Shown: piece by piece, positions 57,085 through 64,000 of the stretch
How the letters are laid out: the number at the start of each line of letters is the position of its first letter
Position numbering within the stretch: position 1 is the stretch's first letter
DNA from: an uncultured Blautia sp.
GTDB taxonomy: Bacteria; Bacillota; Clostridia; Lachnospirales; Lachnospiraceae
Reading direction: 5' to 3'
DNA length: 64,000 nt
Assembly (NCBI GenBank): GCA_900549015.1
Contig: URMH01000004.1
Span: 1-64,000, forward strand
Translations under genes and position numbers: made by a program
The notes under the pieces: generated by a model
Told to the model about the DNA's origin: nothing
The model's database searches: none
Seen by the model: only the letters and a program-made list of their open reading frames with translations

Positions 57085-58158
57085 ATGAAACATATTGTAC
57101 TTACAGGCGGCGGTACAGCCGGACACGTAACTCCAAATATTGCCCTTATCCCAATGCTCCAGGAAAAAGGATATAAAATTTCCTATATTGGTTCATATGA
57201 GGGAATTGAAAGAAAACTGATTGAAGAACTGGGCATTCCCTATTATGGAATTTCGTCCGGCAAGTTAAGACGCTACTTCGATTTAAAAAATTTCTCTGAC
57301 CCTTTCCGTGTGTTAAAAGGATTTGGTCAGGCAAAAAAACTTTTAAAAGATTTAAAACCTGATGTTGTATTTTCCAAGGGAGGATTCGTTACCGTCCCCG
57401 TTGTGATCGCCGCAAAAAAATGCAAAGTTCCGGCTATTATCCACGAGTCCGACATGACTCCCGGCCTTGCAAACAAGCTGTGCCTTCCCTCTGCAGCCAG
57501 AGTATGCTGCAATTTCCCGGAAACCGTAAAAAATCTGCCTGCTGAAAAAGCAGTTCTCACAGGCACACCAATTCGTAAGGAACTGATGAGCGGAAGTAAA
57601 GAAGCAGCCCGCAAATTCTGCGGTTTTACAGATGACAAACCGGTTCTCCTGATTATCGGAGGAAGTCTCGGAGCTGCATCTGTCAATGAAAATGTGCGAA
57701 AAATCCTTCCAAAGCTTCTTCAGAACTTCCAGGTTATCCATCTTTGCGGAAAAGGCAAGCTGGACGAAAGTCTCAAAGGAACCTCCGGTTATGTTCAGTT
57801 TGAATATATCAAAGAGGAACTTCCTGATTTATTCGCCCTTGCAGACATTGTGATCTCCCGCGCAGGCGCCAATGCCATTTGCGAATTGAAAGCTCTCCAT
57901 AAACCAGCTCTCCTGATTCCTCTCTCTGCTAACGCAAGCAGAGGCGACCAGATTTTAAATGCCCGTTCCTTTGAAAAGCAGGGATACAGCATGGTTCTTG
58001 AGGAAGAAGAAATCACAGAAGAAATTCTGTTAAAAGCAATTAAAGAACTGTACCAAAACCGCCAGACTTATATAGATGCCATGTCCTCCGGAGAAGAAAA
58101 AGATTCCATCACTCAGATTGTAAATCTTATTGAGGACTGCGCAAAAACATCTCGCTAA
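57085..58158 (+). CDS. murG: Lipid II synthase MurG
   Basis: A 357-residue GT-B glycosyltransferase adding GlcNAc to lipid I. Signatures are LTGGGTAGHVTPNIALI (6-22), KGGFVTVPVVIAAKK, HESDMTPGLANKL, GGSLGAASVNENV and VISRAGANAICELKALHKPALLIPLSANASRGDQILNA. The C-terminal EEEEIT and KELYQNRQTYIDAM fit. AGGAGG precedes the ATG. It stands apart from the division cluster; it is antisense to, and between, the sigma factor and the putative anti-sigma genes. Confidence 0.97.
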   Translation: MKHIVLTGGGTAGHVTPNIALIPMLQEKGYKISYIGSYEGIERKLIEELGIPYYGISSGKLRRYFDLKNFSDPFRVLKGFGQAKKLLKDLKPDVVFSKGGFVTVPVVIAAKKCKVPAIIHESDMTPGLANKLCLPSAARVCCNFPETVKNLPAEKAVLTGTPIRKELMSGSKEAARKFCGFTDDKPVLLIIGGSLGAASVNENVRKILPKLLQNFQVIHLCGKGKLDESLKGTSGYVQFEYIKEELPDLFALADIVISRAGANAICELKALHKPALLIPLSANASRGDQILNARSFEKQGYSMVLEEEEITEEILLKAIKELYQNRQTYIDAMSSGEEKDSITQIVNLIEDCAKTSR

Positions 58159-58186
58159 ATATAGCAGTTAGTTTACATTCCTTGTA

Positions 58187-58735
58187 CTAGTCATATATTC
58201 TGGACATTTCCCGCTCTATCCATTGTTTTGTCCGAAAAATACGGTTATTGACTCCATTTCTTGTCAGTCCGTATTCTCTGGCAACTTCATCAGGCGAAAT
58301 GTCCAGATATTTTACTTTTATCAGAATTTCATAATTCATGGGATTTGCTGCGCGAAGTCTCTGTAAAACAAGTTTTGCGTATTCCTTTTCTTCCATTTGG
58401 AGGATTCTCGCTTCCAGATTACATTCTTCATCTACCAACCGATCTTCCAAAAAATCCTCTTCTGCAGTACTCTCGCGCTTGATATGTCCGTATTTCCGAT
58501 AATCCAGCGCTTTGTTTACCGTCGCTCTTTTTACAAAACCATATAACATTTTCTCATCTTTTTTAAGATTAAGATTTTTGCTTTGCTGAAACAGACTGCA
58601 GAACACCTCCTGCGCAATATCCTGTGCTGTATCTATATTCTTTACAATTTCATTCGCTATACTTATTGAGAATCTAAAGTATTTTTTATAAAACTCTCTA
58701 AAATCCTCACGTTTCATCTTTTGTTCATATCCCAC
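58187..58735 (-). CDS. Sigma-70 family (ECF-type) sigma factor
   Basis: A 182-residue sigma factor. Region 2 spans about 12-80 (FYKKYFRFSISIANEIVKNIDTAQDIAQEVFCSLFQQ, with the -10-melting segment FVKRATVNKALDYRKYGH). Region 4 (about 118-180) has LRAANPMNYEILIKVKYLDISPDEVAREYGLTRNGVNNRIFRTKQWIERE with a helix-turn-helix. The start is uncertain: GTG at 58735 has AAGG seven bases upstream; an ATG at 58717 has only a distant GGGA. It closely follows the HIT gene. The putative anti-sigma protein is on the same strand, 1.2 kb further on, with murG between. Confidence 0.85.
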   Translation of the reverse strand: MGYEQKMKREDFREFYKKYFRFSISIANEIVKNIDTAQDIAQEVFCSLFQQSKNLNLKKDEKMLYGFVKRATVNKALDYRKYGHIKRESTAEEDFLEDRLVDEECNLEARILQMEEKEYAKLVLQRLRAANPMNYEILIKVKYLDISPDEVAREYGLTRNGVNNRIFRTKQWIEREMSRIYD

Positions 58736-58744
58736 AGAAAAGCC

Positions 58745-59155
58745 TTACAGACAGGCTTTTACTTTTTCTAAAATTTCATCTCGATCTTTTTCAGACAGTT
58801 CTCCAGGCGTCCACGTAATTCCTGCATTGTCTCCTTTATATCTTGGAATCAGATGCATATGGAAGTGAAAGACCGTCTGTCCCGCCGGTTCTCCGTTATT
58901 CTGCACAATATTAAAACCGTCGCACTTTAAAGCCTCTGTCAGCGCGCCTGCCATTTTCTTTGCAAGAATCATTGCCTTTCCTGCAAGCTCGTCAGACAGC
59001 TCGTAAATATTTGCCGCATGAGTCTTCGGAAGAATCAGGGCATGACCTTTGCTGGCAGGACCAAGGTCAAGAATCACTCTGAAATCCTCATCTTCCCACA
59101 AAGTTGCTGCGGGAATTTCTCCATTTGCAATTTTACAAAAAATACAACCTTCCAT
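58745..59155 (-). CDS. HIT family nucleotide hydrolase
   Basis: A 136-residue HIT protein: CIFCKIANGEIPAATLWEDEDFRVILDLGPASKGHALILPKTHAANIYEL, and the catalytic triad motif FHFHMHLIPRY. It belongs to the Hint/HinT-like branch that hydrolyses AMP-linked substrates. Start at 59155 is set by GGAGAG; an upstream frame of 14 codons lacks a site. The sigma gene follows within ten bases. Confidence 0.94.
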   Translation of the reverse strand: MEGCIFCKIANGEIPAATLWEDEDFRVILDLGPASKGHALILPKTHAANIYELSDELAGKAMILAKKMAGALTEALKCDGFNIVQNNGEPAGQTVFHFHMHLIPRYKGDNAGITWTPGELSEKDRDEILEKVKACL

Positions 59156-59273
59156 TTTTTCTCTCCTTCTGTTGTTATCTATACTTTTTTGTCGCAATTT
59201 TGCGAACTTTCCAACACGAATTTCATTGATAATCCCATATCAGAATGCTACACTTTTTTTGAGGTGATAACGA

Positions 59274-59945
59274 ATGAAAACAAATACCACAGCAGAACAG
59301 ATACGAGAAGAATTTCAGTTTACTCTGTCGAAATTTTCTCATGAGATCCGAAATCCCATCTCTCTGATAAACAGTTCGCTCCAAATGATGGCAAACTCTC
59401 ACCCGGATGTGACAGATTATGAAAACTGGGATGACATTATGGATAATCTTGATTATGTAAAAGAACTGTTAAATGAACTCTCCAGCTATAATAATGCCGG
59501 ACGGATTTCCCCAAAACCAACCAACATCAAATTATATCTGGAAAATATCCTGGCCTCTGTACGTCCTACACTTGATTACCTGAACATTCATTTAGAAACA
59601 GAATTTTCCCCGTTTCTGCCCGAACTCTCCATTGACCGGATCAAACTGCGGCAGGCGCTTTTAAATCTTCTTCGCAATGCCCAGGAAGCCATCTCCCGCC
59701 CTGATGGAAAAATCCTTTTGAAGGCAGAGCCCTGGGAAAAAGGAATCTGCATTTCCGTTTCCGATAACGGCTGCGGGATTCCTCCCAGTGAAAAAAATAA
59801 TATTTTCAATCCCTTTGTCACTTTCAAGAAAAACGGCACCGGGCTTGGACTTGCTGTTACAAGACAGATCATCGAAGCTCATAACGGGCATATTGAAACA
59901 GACAGTCAGCCCGGTCACGGCTCTACATTCCGGATTTTTCTCTGA
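59274..59945 (+). CDS. Orphan soluble sensor histidine kinase
   Basis: A 223-residue histidine kinase with only the catalytic core. The phospho-acceptor is H23 in SKFSHEIRNPISLI; the ATPase domain has LLNLLRNAQEAI (N box), VSDNGCGIP (G1) and GTGLGLAV (G2). No membrane helix, PAS or HAMP domain precedes it, and no response regulator is nearby. Such short kinases with FSHEIRNP resemble the cores of Spo0A-feeding sporulation kinases; a sporulation role is a guess. GAGGTGATAACG precedes the ATG. Its last 31 bases overlap the convergent rhomboid gene. Confidence 0.87.
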   Translation: MKTNTTAEQIREEFQFTLSKFSHEIRNPISLINSSLQMMANSHPDVTDYENWDDIMDNLDYVKELLNELSSYNNAGRISPKPTNIKLYLENILASVRPTLDYLNIHLETEFSPFLPELSIDRIKLRQALLNLLRNAQEAISRPDGKILLKAEPWEKGICISVSDNGCGIPPSEKNNIFNPFVTFKKNGTGLGLAVTRQIIEAHNGHIETDSQPGHGSTFRIFL

Positions 59946-60517
59946 TGATACAATAAGATACTTACCAGAAATCCGCAGGCCATTCCTCCGATATGCGCCG
60001 CATTATCCACACCGCTGTCCGTAAGCCCCAGAAGAACAGCAACAACAGCCATGAATACAATCTGTTTTACAGTCAGGTCTTCCACCCTTCCTTTTCTTCG
60101 CAAAACAACGTATATCATGGCTCCCATTACCGCAAATACAGCTCCGGACGCACCGGCGGAAACTGCATATTCCTGCGTCACTGTATCCATATACAGAGAA
60201 ACAAGATTTCCGCCCAGACCTCCCGCGAGATAAAGGACAAGGAATTTCCAGCCGCCAAACACCCTCTCCATACGCTGTCCAAGCACAAAAAGAACAAGCA
60301 TATTATTGGCAAGGTGCTGGATTCCAAAATGAAGAAACATACTTGTAAAAAGGCGGTAATACTGCCCGCCCTCCAGAATAAAGGGCGTATACGCAGCGCC
60401 ATGCTGCAGCATGTTTGCAGTATTCAGGGAATCTCCTCCCAGATCCACAGCCAGAAAAACCAGAATGTTTATGACAATCAGCGCGACTGTAACCGGCTCT
60501 TTTTTCAGCTCTTCCAA
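59915..60517 (-). CDS. Rhomboid intramembrane serine protease
   Basis: A 200-residue rhomboid with six or seven helices. The catalytic serine is in GASGAVFAVMGA and the histidine in AAHIGGMACGFL; FLHFGIQHLANNMLVLFVLG carries the conserved HxxxN-type segment. It cleaves membrane proteins within the bilayer; substrates unknown. The start appears to be TTG at 60517, about a dozen bases after GGGAG; the next ATG would remove the first helix. It overlaps the convergent kinase gene by 31 bases. Confidence 0.92.
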   Translation of the reverse strand: MEELKKEPVTVALIVINILVFLAVDLGGDSLNTANMLQHGAAYTPFILEGGQYYRLFTSMFLHFGIQHLANNMLVLFVLGQRMERVFGGWKFLVLYLAGGLGGNLVSLYMDTVTQEYAVSAGASGAVFAVMGAMIYVVLRRKGRVEDLTVKQIVFMAVVAVLLGLTDSGVDNAAHIGGMACGFLVSILLYHQRKIRNVEP

Positions 60518-60654
60518 AAATATCCACTTCTCCCTTTTCTTATCGTGTTGTTAATCTGTACGTATTATATCAAATTCTTTTTCTCAAATCAAAGGAAATT
60601 CCGTATTTTATTTGACTTTTTCGATCAACGCTTCCTGCAGCACCTGAGAAAAAT

Positions 60655-61329
60655 TCATTCCTGCCTTACAACCCACAAATCTCCGTTCCCTGCATGACAG
60701 TATTTTCGAAACATTTCAAAAAGTTCACTCATATCTGTTCCAAATTCACCTGTTATCTCCGAAAACCTGAAAACAACCGCAAGTATTTCCTTCGTTTCTT
60801 CTGTCACACGGGTACGGACAGAATCACTTGTAGGATTTCCGAATGGGCCATTCTCATCTTCCAGAACCGGAAGAAACTCCACATTAATCTCATCTTTGCC
60901 GATTCCCTTATAACACGTGCCCTCCGGTGCGACGCGCCAGATAATCTCCTGTCCCACTTTGTCTGCATCGTATATTCCAAGAGAATACCCCGTTTTTATG
61001 GAAAACAGGTTGCCGCAGTCCACCACATTATTAATATGATACAGACCTTTTCCCTGTATTATGCGGCGGCACATGGCTTCCGCAGAACAACGGTAACGGC
61101 TCGGGTCTTTTCCAAATGCTCTGTATGCTCTTCTTGAAGCTGCAATCTCTTCCCTTTTGGGAATGTCCGGCACCTTCTGAATAGTGTTTTGAAGCTCTTT
61201 GGAGAAATCATCTATTTCCTGTAAAAGCTCCTTTGAACTTTCCTCCACCTGCACCTTACACTGAATACAGCCAAGAACGCTGTTTTTCCATAATCTTTTC
61301 ATCTCTGAATCTATCTTTATCTCTCTCAT
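60655..61329 (-). CDS. B3/B4 tRNA-editing domain protein
   Basis: A 224-residue stand-alone B3/B4 domain, as in the editing module of phenylalanyl-tRNA synthetase beta subunit. Typical sequence: KVPDIPKREEIAASRRAYRAFGKDPSRYRCSAEAMCRRIIQGKGLYHINNVVDCGNLFSIKTGYSLGIYDADKV and PFGNPTSDSVRTRVTEETKEILAVVF. Such proteins are thought to hydrolyse misacylated tRNA or act on D-amino acids; direct evidence is lacking for most. The ATG follows GGGGGAT. Monocistronic. Confidence 0.88.
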   Translation of the reverse strand: MREIKIDSEMKRLWKNSVLGCIQCKVQVEESSKELLQEIDDFSKELQNTIQKVPDIPKREEIAASRRAYRAFGKDPSRYRCSAEAMCRRIIQGKGLYHINNVVDCGNLFSIKTGYSLGIYDADKVGQEIIWRVAPEGTCYKGIGKDEINVEFLPVLEDENGPFGNPTSDSVRTRVTEETKEILAVVFRFSEITGEFGTDMSELFEMFRKYCHAGNGDLWVVRQE

Positions 61330-61397
61330 AGTCTCAAATCCCCCTTTATTAACTGGTCAAATTTATAGTTGCTGTATCCCGCTGTTTCCCTTTCGAA

Positions 61398-62237
61398 CTA
61401 TCCTTCCCGAAATTCTGTGGGCGTCTGCCCCATCTCATTTTTAAATGCTGTACAAAAGCTGTGCTCACTTTTAAATCCACACCTGTAGCCAATTTCTTTT
61501 ACTGTATCTTCCGAGGTTTTCAGATAAAATCTGGCAAGATGTATGCGCGAGGTATAAATATAATGATACGGTGTATATCCTGTCTCCTGTTTGAATCTCC
61601 TGGAAAAGTAAAAGGGACTTAAAGATACTCTTTTCGCAAGGCGTTCCAGTGTCAGATTTTCCGTGAGATGTCGGTTAATATATTGTAACGTATCGTCTAT
61701 AAAATCCCGGCTTTTTTTCCCTGCATTCTCTTCTTTTTCTATTAAAACAGCCGTTAAAAGTCCGGAAATTTCGTGGGAAATCAGAGCTGACCGGCAAGTC
61801 TCCTGATAAAGAAAATGATTGTAAATCTTCTCCCAGGCGCGTTCAAATTCCTCTGTTTTTTCCAGAGAAAGCTTCAGAAAAGTACGGTCTGTCAGAAGCT
61901 CAAAAAATTCTCTTGCAATTCCTCCATCATAATGAAGCCAGAGAATTTCCCAGTCTGTCTCTGCAAAATATTCATGCGGACGGTAGCAGTCAAGAATGCA
62001 CACATCTCCCGGAAACAGTTCCTCTGTCACCCCGTTCACGCAGACTTTTCCTTTCCCCTTCTTTGTATAAAGAATGAGAAAACTGTCGTACCGGCTTCTG
62101 TTTACTCTGTAAGGGGGAATGCAGAAATAATGTCCCACGCACAGCGGATAATAGAAAAAATCCGGAATATTTTTTTCCGGCGTGTGAAAAAACAAGGTGG
62201 AATACTCGTAAATCCCATCTCTGCAGCCAGTTCCCAT
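61398..62237 (-). CDS. AraC family transcriptional regulator
   Basis: A 279-residue regulator. The N-terminal cupin-like domain (about 30-120; LILYTKKGKGKVCVNGVTEELFPGDVCILDCYRPHEYFAE) binds a ligand; the C-terminal two helix-turn-helix units (about 180-279: LTLERLAKRVSLSPFYFSRRFKQETGYTPYHYIYTSRIHLARFYLKTSEDTVKEIGYRCGFKSEHSFCTAFKNEMGQTP) bind DNA. The ATG at 62237 has AGGGAG five bases upstream; a GTG five codons earlier is less likely. It is divergent from the URO-D-like gene, with a strong promoter of its own and two direct repeats upstream, so it probably activates that gene. Confidence 0.92.
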   Translation of the reverse strand: MGTGCRDGIYEYSTLFFHTPEKNIPDFFYYPLCVGHYFCIPPYRVNRSRYDSFLILYTKKGKGKVCVNGVTEELFPGDVCILDCYRPHEYFAETDWEILWLHYDGGIAREFFELLTDRTFLKLSLEKTEEFERAWEKIYNHFLYQETCRSALISHEISGLLTAVLIEKEENAGKKSRDFIDDTLQYINRHLTENLTLERLAKRVSLSPFYFSRRFKQETGYTPYHYIYTSRIHLARFYLKTSEDTVKEIGYRCGFKSEHSFCTAFKNEMGQTPTEFREG

Positions 62238-62345
62238 ATATCTCCCTTCCACAGATTTTGTCTGTTTTTTCTTTTTTATAAATTCAATGTATGCCCGTCA
62301 AACTATTTGCACTTCGTGCTGTCACAGTTCTGTCTGACATCTTTT

Positions 62346-62374
62346 ATTATAAAATTCCGGGTTTTGAGCGTCAA
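62346..62374 (-). promoter_or_regulatory. araC-family gene promoter
   Basis: Minus-strand TTGACG (62369-62374), 17-bp spacer, TATAAT (62346-62351), about 110 bp from the start codon. Confidence 0.8.
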
Positions 62375-62393
62375 GCAGTTCTCGTTTTTAAAA

Positions 62394-62458
62394 GAGCAAT
62401 TTTTTGATATGAGTGAGCAATTTAATCAAATGTCTTTTTTTATTTTCTCCGCTATAAT
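62394..62458 (+). promoter_or_regulatory. AraC-type direct repeats and URO-D gene promoter
   Basis: GAGCAATTT occurs at 62394-62402 and again at 62415-62423, exactly 21 bp apart (two helical turns), both followed by TnAT-rich sequence. The URO-D gene's -10 TATAAT lies at 62453-62458 with a weak -35 (ATGTCT, 62430-62435). Repeats next to a poor -35 are the classic set-up for activation by an AraC-family dimer. Confidence 0.7.
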
Positions 62459-62505
62459 TCAGATAACAAGATCCGAAAACACCGATTCTGAAAGGAGACA
62501 CTTTT

Positions 62506-63762
62506 ATGAAATCTTATACAATTTCCCCAAAAGACCGTGAGATTTTAAGAGAGGTTGCAAAAAAACAGTACGCGCTTTCCCAGGAGGAAAAAAACTTAAA
62601 ACGCATTCAGGAATGGTATGCGCACAACTCTCTGAAAGGGGAACGTCCCATGATTCATCTGGAAATGTGGACTTTTTCCCAGGAAATCCTTCCGCAGCTG
62701 CTTCGCTGTGAGGGAGAATTTGCCCGCGAAGTGGAGACAACGCTTTATACCAATTTCCTGAATCAGGAGCTTTTTGATGATGACCGCGTAACTCCGGATC
62801 ATTTTTCTCTCCATTATGACACACATTTTACGCTTTTTAATATTCCGGTTCACCAGCATAACGCAGAAGGCTCTCTGGGACACGAATTTCTCTCTGTTGT
62901 AGAAGACCTGGAAGACGATTACCACAAGCTTCAGAAAACAGATTTTGGCGTAGATATAGAATCCACTCTTGCAAAAAAAGCAGTTCTTGAAGAAACCTTC
63001 GGAGATATTCTTCCTGTAAAACTTGAGATGGACTGTCTCTACAGCGTTCCAACCCAGATGGTAGTTCATTTTATGAAAATGGAAAATATGATGTACAACA
63101 TTTATGATTATCCTGAGCTTTTCAAGGAAATGATGGACCGCATTGCAGAAGATACGCTTGCTTATTACAGAATGCTTGAGGAAAAACACCTGATTCTTCC
63201 TACTGTGTCAGGGCAGGCTCTCGGTCAGGGAACATGGTGCTACAACCACGAGCTTCCCGGTGAAGAAGAGGCAAAAAAACGTCCGCTCACCACAAAAGAT
63301 GTCTGGGGATTTATGGATTCTCAGGAAACAGTGGGACTTTCTCCTGATATGTACGAAGAGTTTATTTTCCCATGTTATCAGAAGATTGCCAGCCAGTACG
63401 GACTTTTATCCTACGGCTGCTGTGAGCCTGTAAATCCAATCTGGGATCGCTGCATTTCCAAACTTCCAAATCTTCGCAAGGTTTCCATCTCCCCCTGGTG
63501 TGATGAAGAATTTATGGGTGAACGTCTTCAGGGCGGACACGTTATTTTCCACCGTAAACCATCACCAAACTATCTTGGCGTAGGAGCAGAACTGGACGAA
63601 GATGGCCTTCGCCAGAGCCTCAGAAAAACATTTAACGCTGCAAAAGGGTGTAAACTGGAAATCACACAGAGAGATGTATATACCATTAACCACGACATCT
63701 CCAAAGCACGGAGATATGTAGATATCATCAAAGAAGAAATTGAGAATAACTGGAAGCAGTGA
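62506..63762 (+). CDS. Uroporphyrinogen decarboxylase-like (URO-D superfamily) protein
   Basis: A 418-residue protein resembling the URO-D/MtaA methyltransferase superfamily. The C-terminal part carries LLSYGCCEPVNPIWD, KVSISPWCDEEF and VIFHRKPSPNYLGV, and residue stretches such as PTQMVVHFMKMENMMYNIYDYPELFKEMMDRIAEDTLAYYRM and QALGQGTWCYNHELPG appear in the uncharacterised branch. The central YDTHFTLF and VEDLEDDY pieces are not in true HemE, so haem synthesis is unlikely; a corrinoid or thiol methyl transfer role is possible but no corrinoid protein is encoded nearby. AAAGGAGA precedes the ATG. It is divergent from, and probably controlled by, the AraC regulator. Confidence 0.75.
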   Translation: MKSYTISPKDREILREVAKKQYALSQEEKNLKRIQEWYAHNSLKGERPMIHLEMWTFSQEILPQLLRCEGEFAREVETTLYTNFLNQELFDDDRVTPDHFSLHYDTHFTLFNIPVHQHNAEGSLGHEFLSVVEDLEDDYHKLQKTDFGVDIESTLAKKAVLEETFGDILPVKLEMDCLYSVPTQMVVHFMKMENMMYNIYDYPELFKEMMDRIAEDTLAYYRMLEEKHLILPTVSGQALGQGTWCYNHELPGEEEAKKRPLTTKDVWGFMDSQETVGLSPDMYEEFIFPCYQKIASQYGLLSYGCCEPVNPIWDRCISKLPNLRKVSISPWCDEEFMGERLQGGHVIFHRKPSPNYLGVGAELDEDGLRQSLRKTFNAAKGCKLEITQRDVYTINHDISKARRYVDIIKEEIENNWKQ

Positions 63763-63780
63763 GAAAGAATGAATTTCACG

Positions 63781-63824
63781 CCGGGCAGGGAACAGTTCTT
63801 GTGACTGAGACCTTTCCTGCCCGG
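63781..63824 (+). terminator. Terminator after the URO-D-like gene
   Basis: CCGGGCAGG (63781-63789) pairs with CCTGCCCGG (63816-63824) with a 26-base loop; the downstream sequence CTGAATCTCTCGCTTTTCC has only a loose T-tract. Confidence 0.55.
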
Positions 63825-63963
63825 CTGAATCTCTCGCTTTTCCTTTAAAATTGTTTATAAAACATCTTTTCCCGCCCAAAAAACAAAATTCTCAGGAAAA
63901 TTTCTAAGATGAAGCGGCTCATGTAACTCTTTTTATATCCCCGCCGCACCATAACATAAATGA

Positions 63964-63992
63964 TTGCATTTCCCTTCCAAATCCGCTATACT
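63964..63992 (+). promoter_or_regulatory. Promoter reading off the right edge
   Basis: TTGCAT (63964-63969), 17-bp spacer, TATACT (63987-63992) on the plus strand. The gene it serves starts beyond the window. Nothing else is recognised in 63825-63963. Confidence 0.6.
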
Positions 63993-64000
63993 TGGAATCA

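Noticed and set aside
1..64000. CRISPR arrays, insertion sequences, prophage or integrative elements
   Set aside because: No regularly spaced repeats, transposase, integrase, or phage structural genes were seen anywhere.

Overview
The window looks like a chromosomal segment from a low-to-moderate-GC, anaerobic, spore-forming Firmicute, most likely family Lachnospiraceae. The evidence is a Bacillus-type large SRP RNA, a DnaD/DnaI-type primosome, spoVG and a YyaC-type spore protein, the paired glycogen genes glgC/glgD, an anaerobic NrdG-type radical SAM activase, strong AGGAGG ribosome sites, and several protein families I associate with this group (DUF5711, DUF6128, DUF6147, DUF6612, YARHG). 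I see no insertion sequence, prophage, integron or CRISPR array. The genus is not established.

Layout. 1-3.7 kb: two consensus promoters pointing off the left edge (possibly an rRNA operon), then a three-gene envelope operon (MPN-like/LysM protein, DUF5711, CvpA). 3.8-8.2 kb: yyaC, a split transketolase, a transaldolase-like aldolase and a LacI regulator. 8.2-12.4 kb: recR, ybaB, dnaX, pfkA and the SRP RNA gene. 12.4-16.7 kb: two unknown membrane proteins and a TetR regulator sharing a palindromic operator, then yqeY, tadA and a MATE exporter. 16.8-23.1 kb: a fructan/sucrose locus (GH32, binding lipoprotein, two permeases) facing a divergent LacI regulator, with clear operators between. 23.1-29.2 kb: NrdG-like activase, DUF6128, tRNA-Pro, glycosyltransferase, YARHG protein, bioY with a BirA-type operator, a Met-rich lipoprotein and an isolated microcompartment shell gene. 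29.3-33.5 kb: 3D-domain wall protein, spoVG, glgD, glgC. 33.8-38.8 kb: murC, a dense DnaA-box cluster, then dnaD-dnaI-prs. 38.8-42.9 kb: an SbcCD-like pair and asnS. 43-52.9 kb: a secreted repeat/SGNH protein, galT-galK, a large anchored protein, a methyltransferase, a small unknown and mtnN. 53-64 kb: TSCPD protein, beta-CASP nuclease, DUF6147, a sigma factor and putative anti-sigma protein flanking murG, HIT, orphan histidine kinase, rhomboid, B3/B4 protein, AraC regulator and a divergent URO-D-like gene.

How the parts work together. Several regulatory circuits can be read from DNA alone: the TetR palindrome TGAACAnTGTTCA occurs at its own promoter and at the membrane-protein operon; TAACCGGTTA elements lie at the fructan promoter and beside its divergent LacI gene; a BirA-like repeat overlaps the bioY promoter; two 21-bp-spaced direct repeats lie between the AraC and URO-D genes. 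The most distinctive feature is the run of eight DnaA-box-like sequences (six exact TTATnCACA) between murC and dnaD-dnaI-prs, two of which are built into the murC terminator.

Starts were moved from the longest frame to the ATG, GTG or TTG with the best ribosome site where noted. All functions are by motif and family recognition from the translated sequence; no database search was run.
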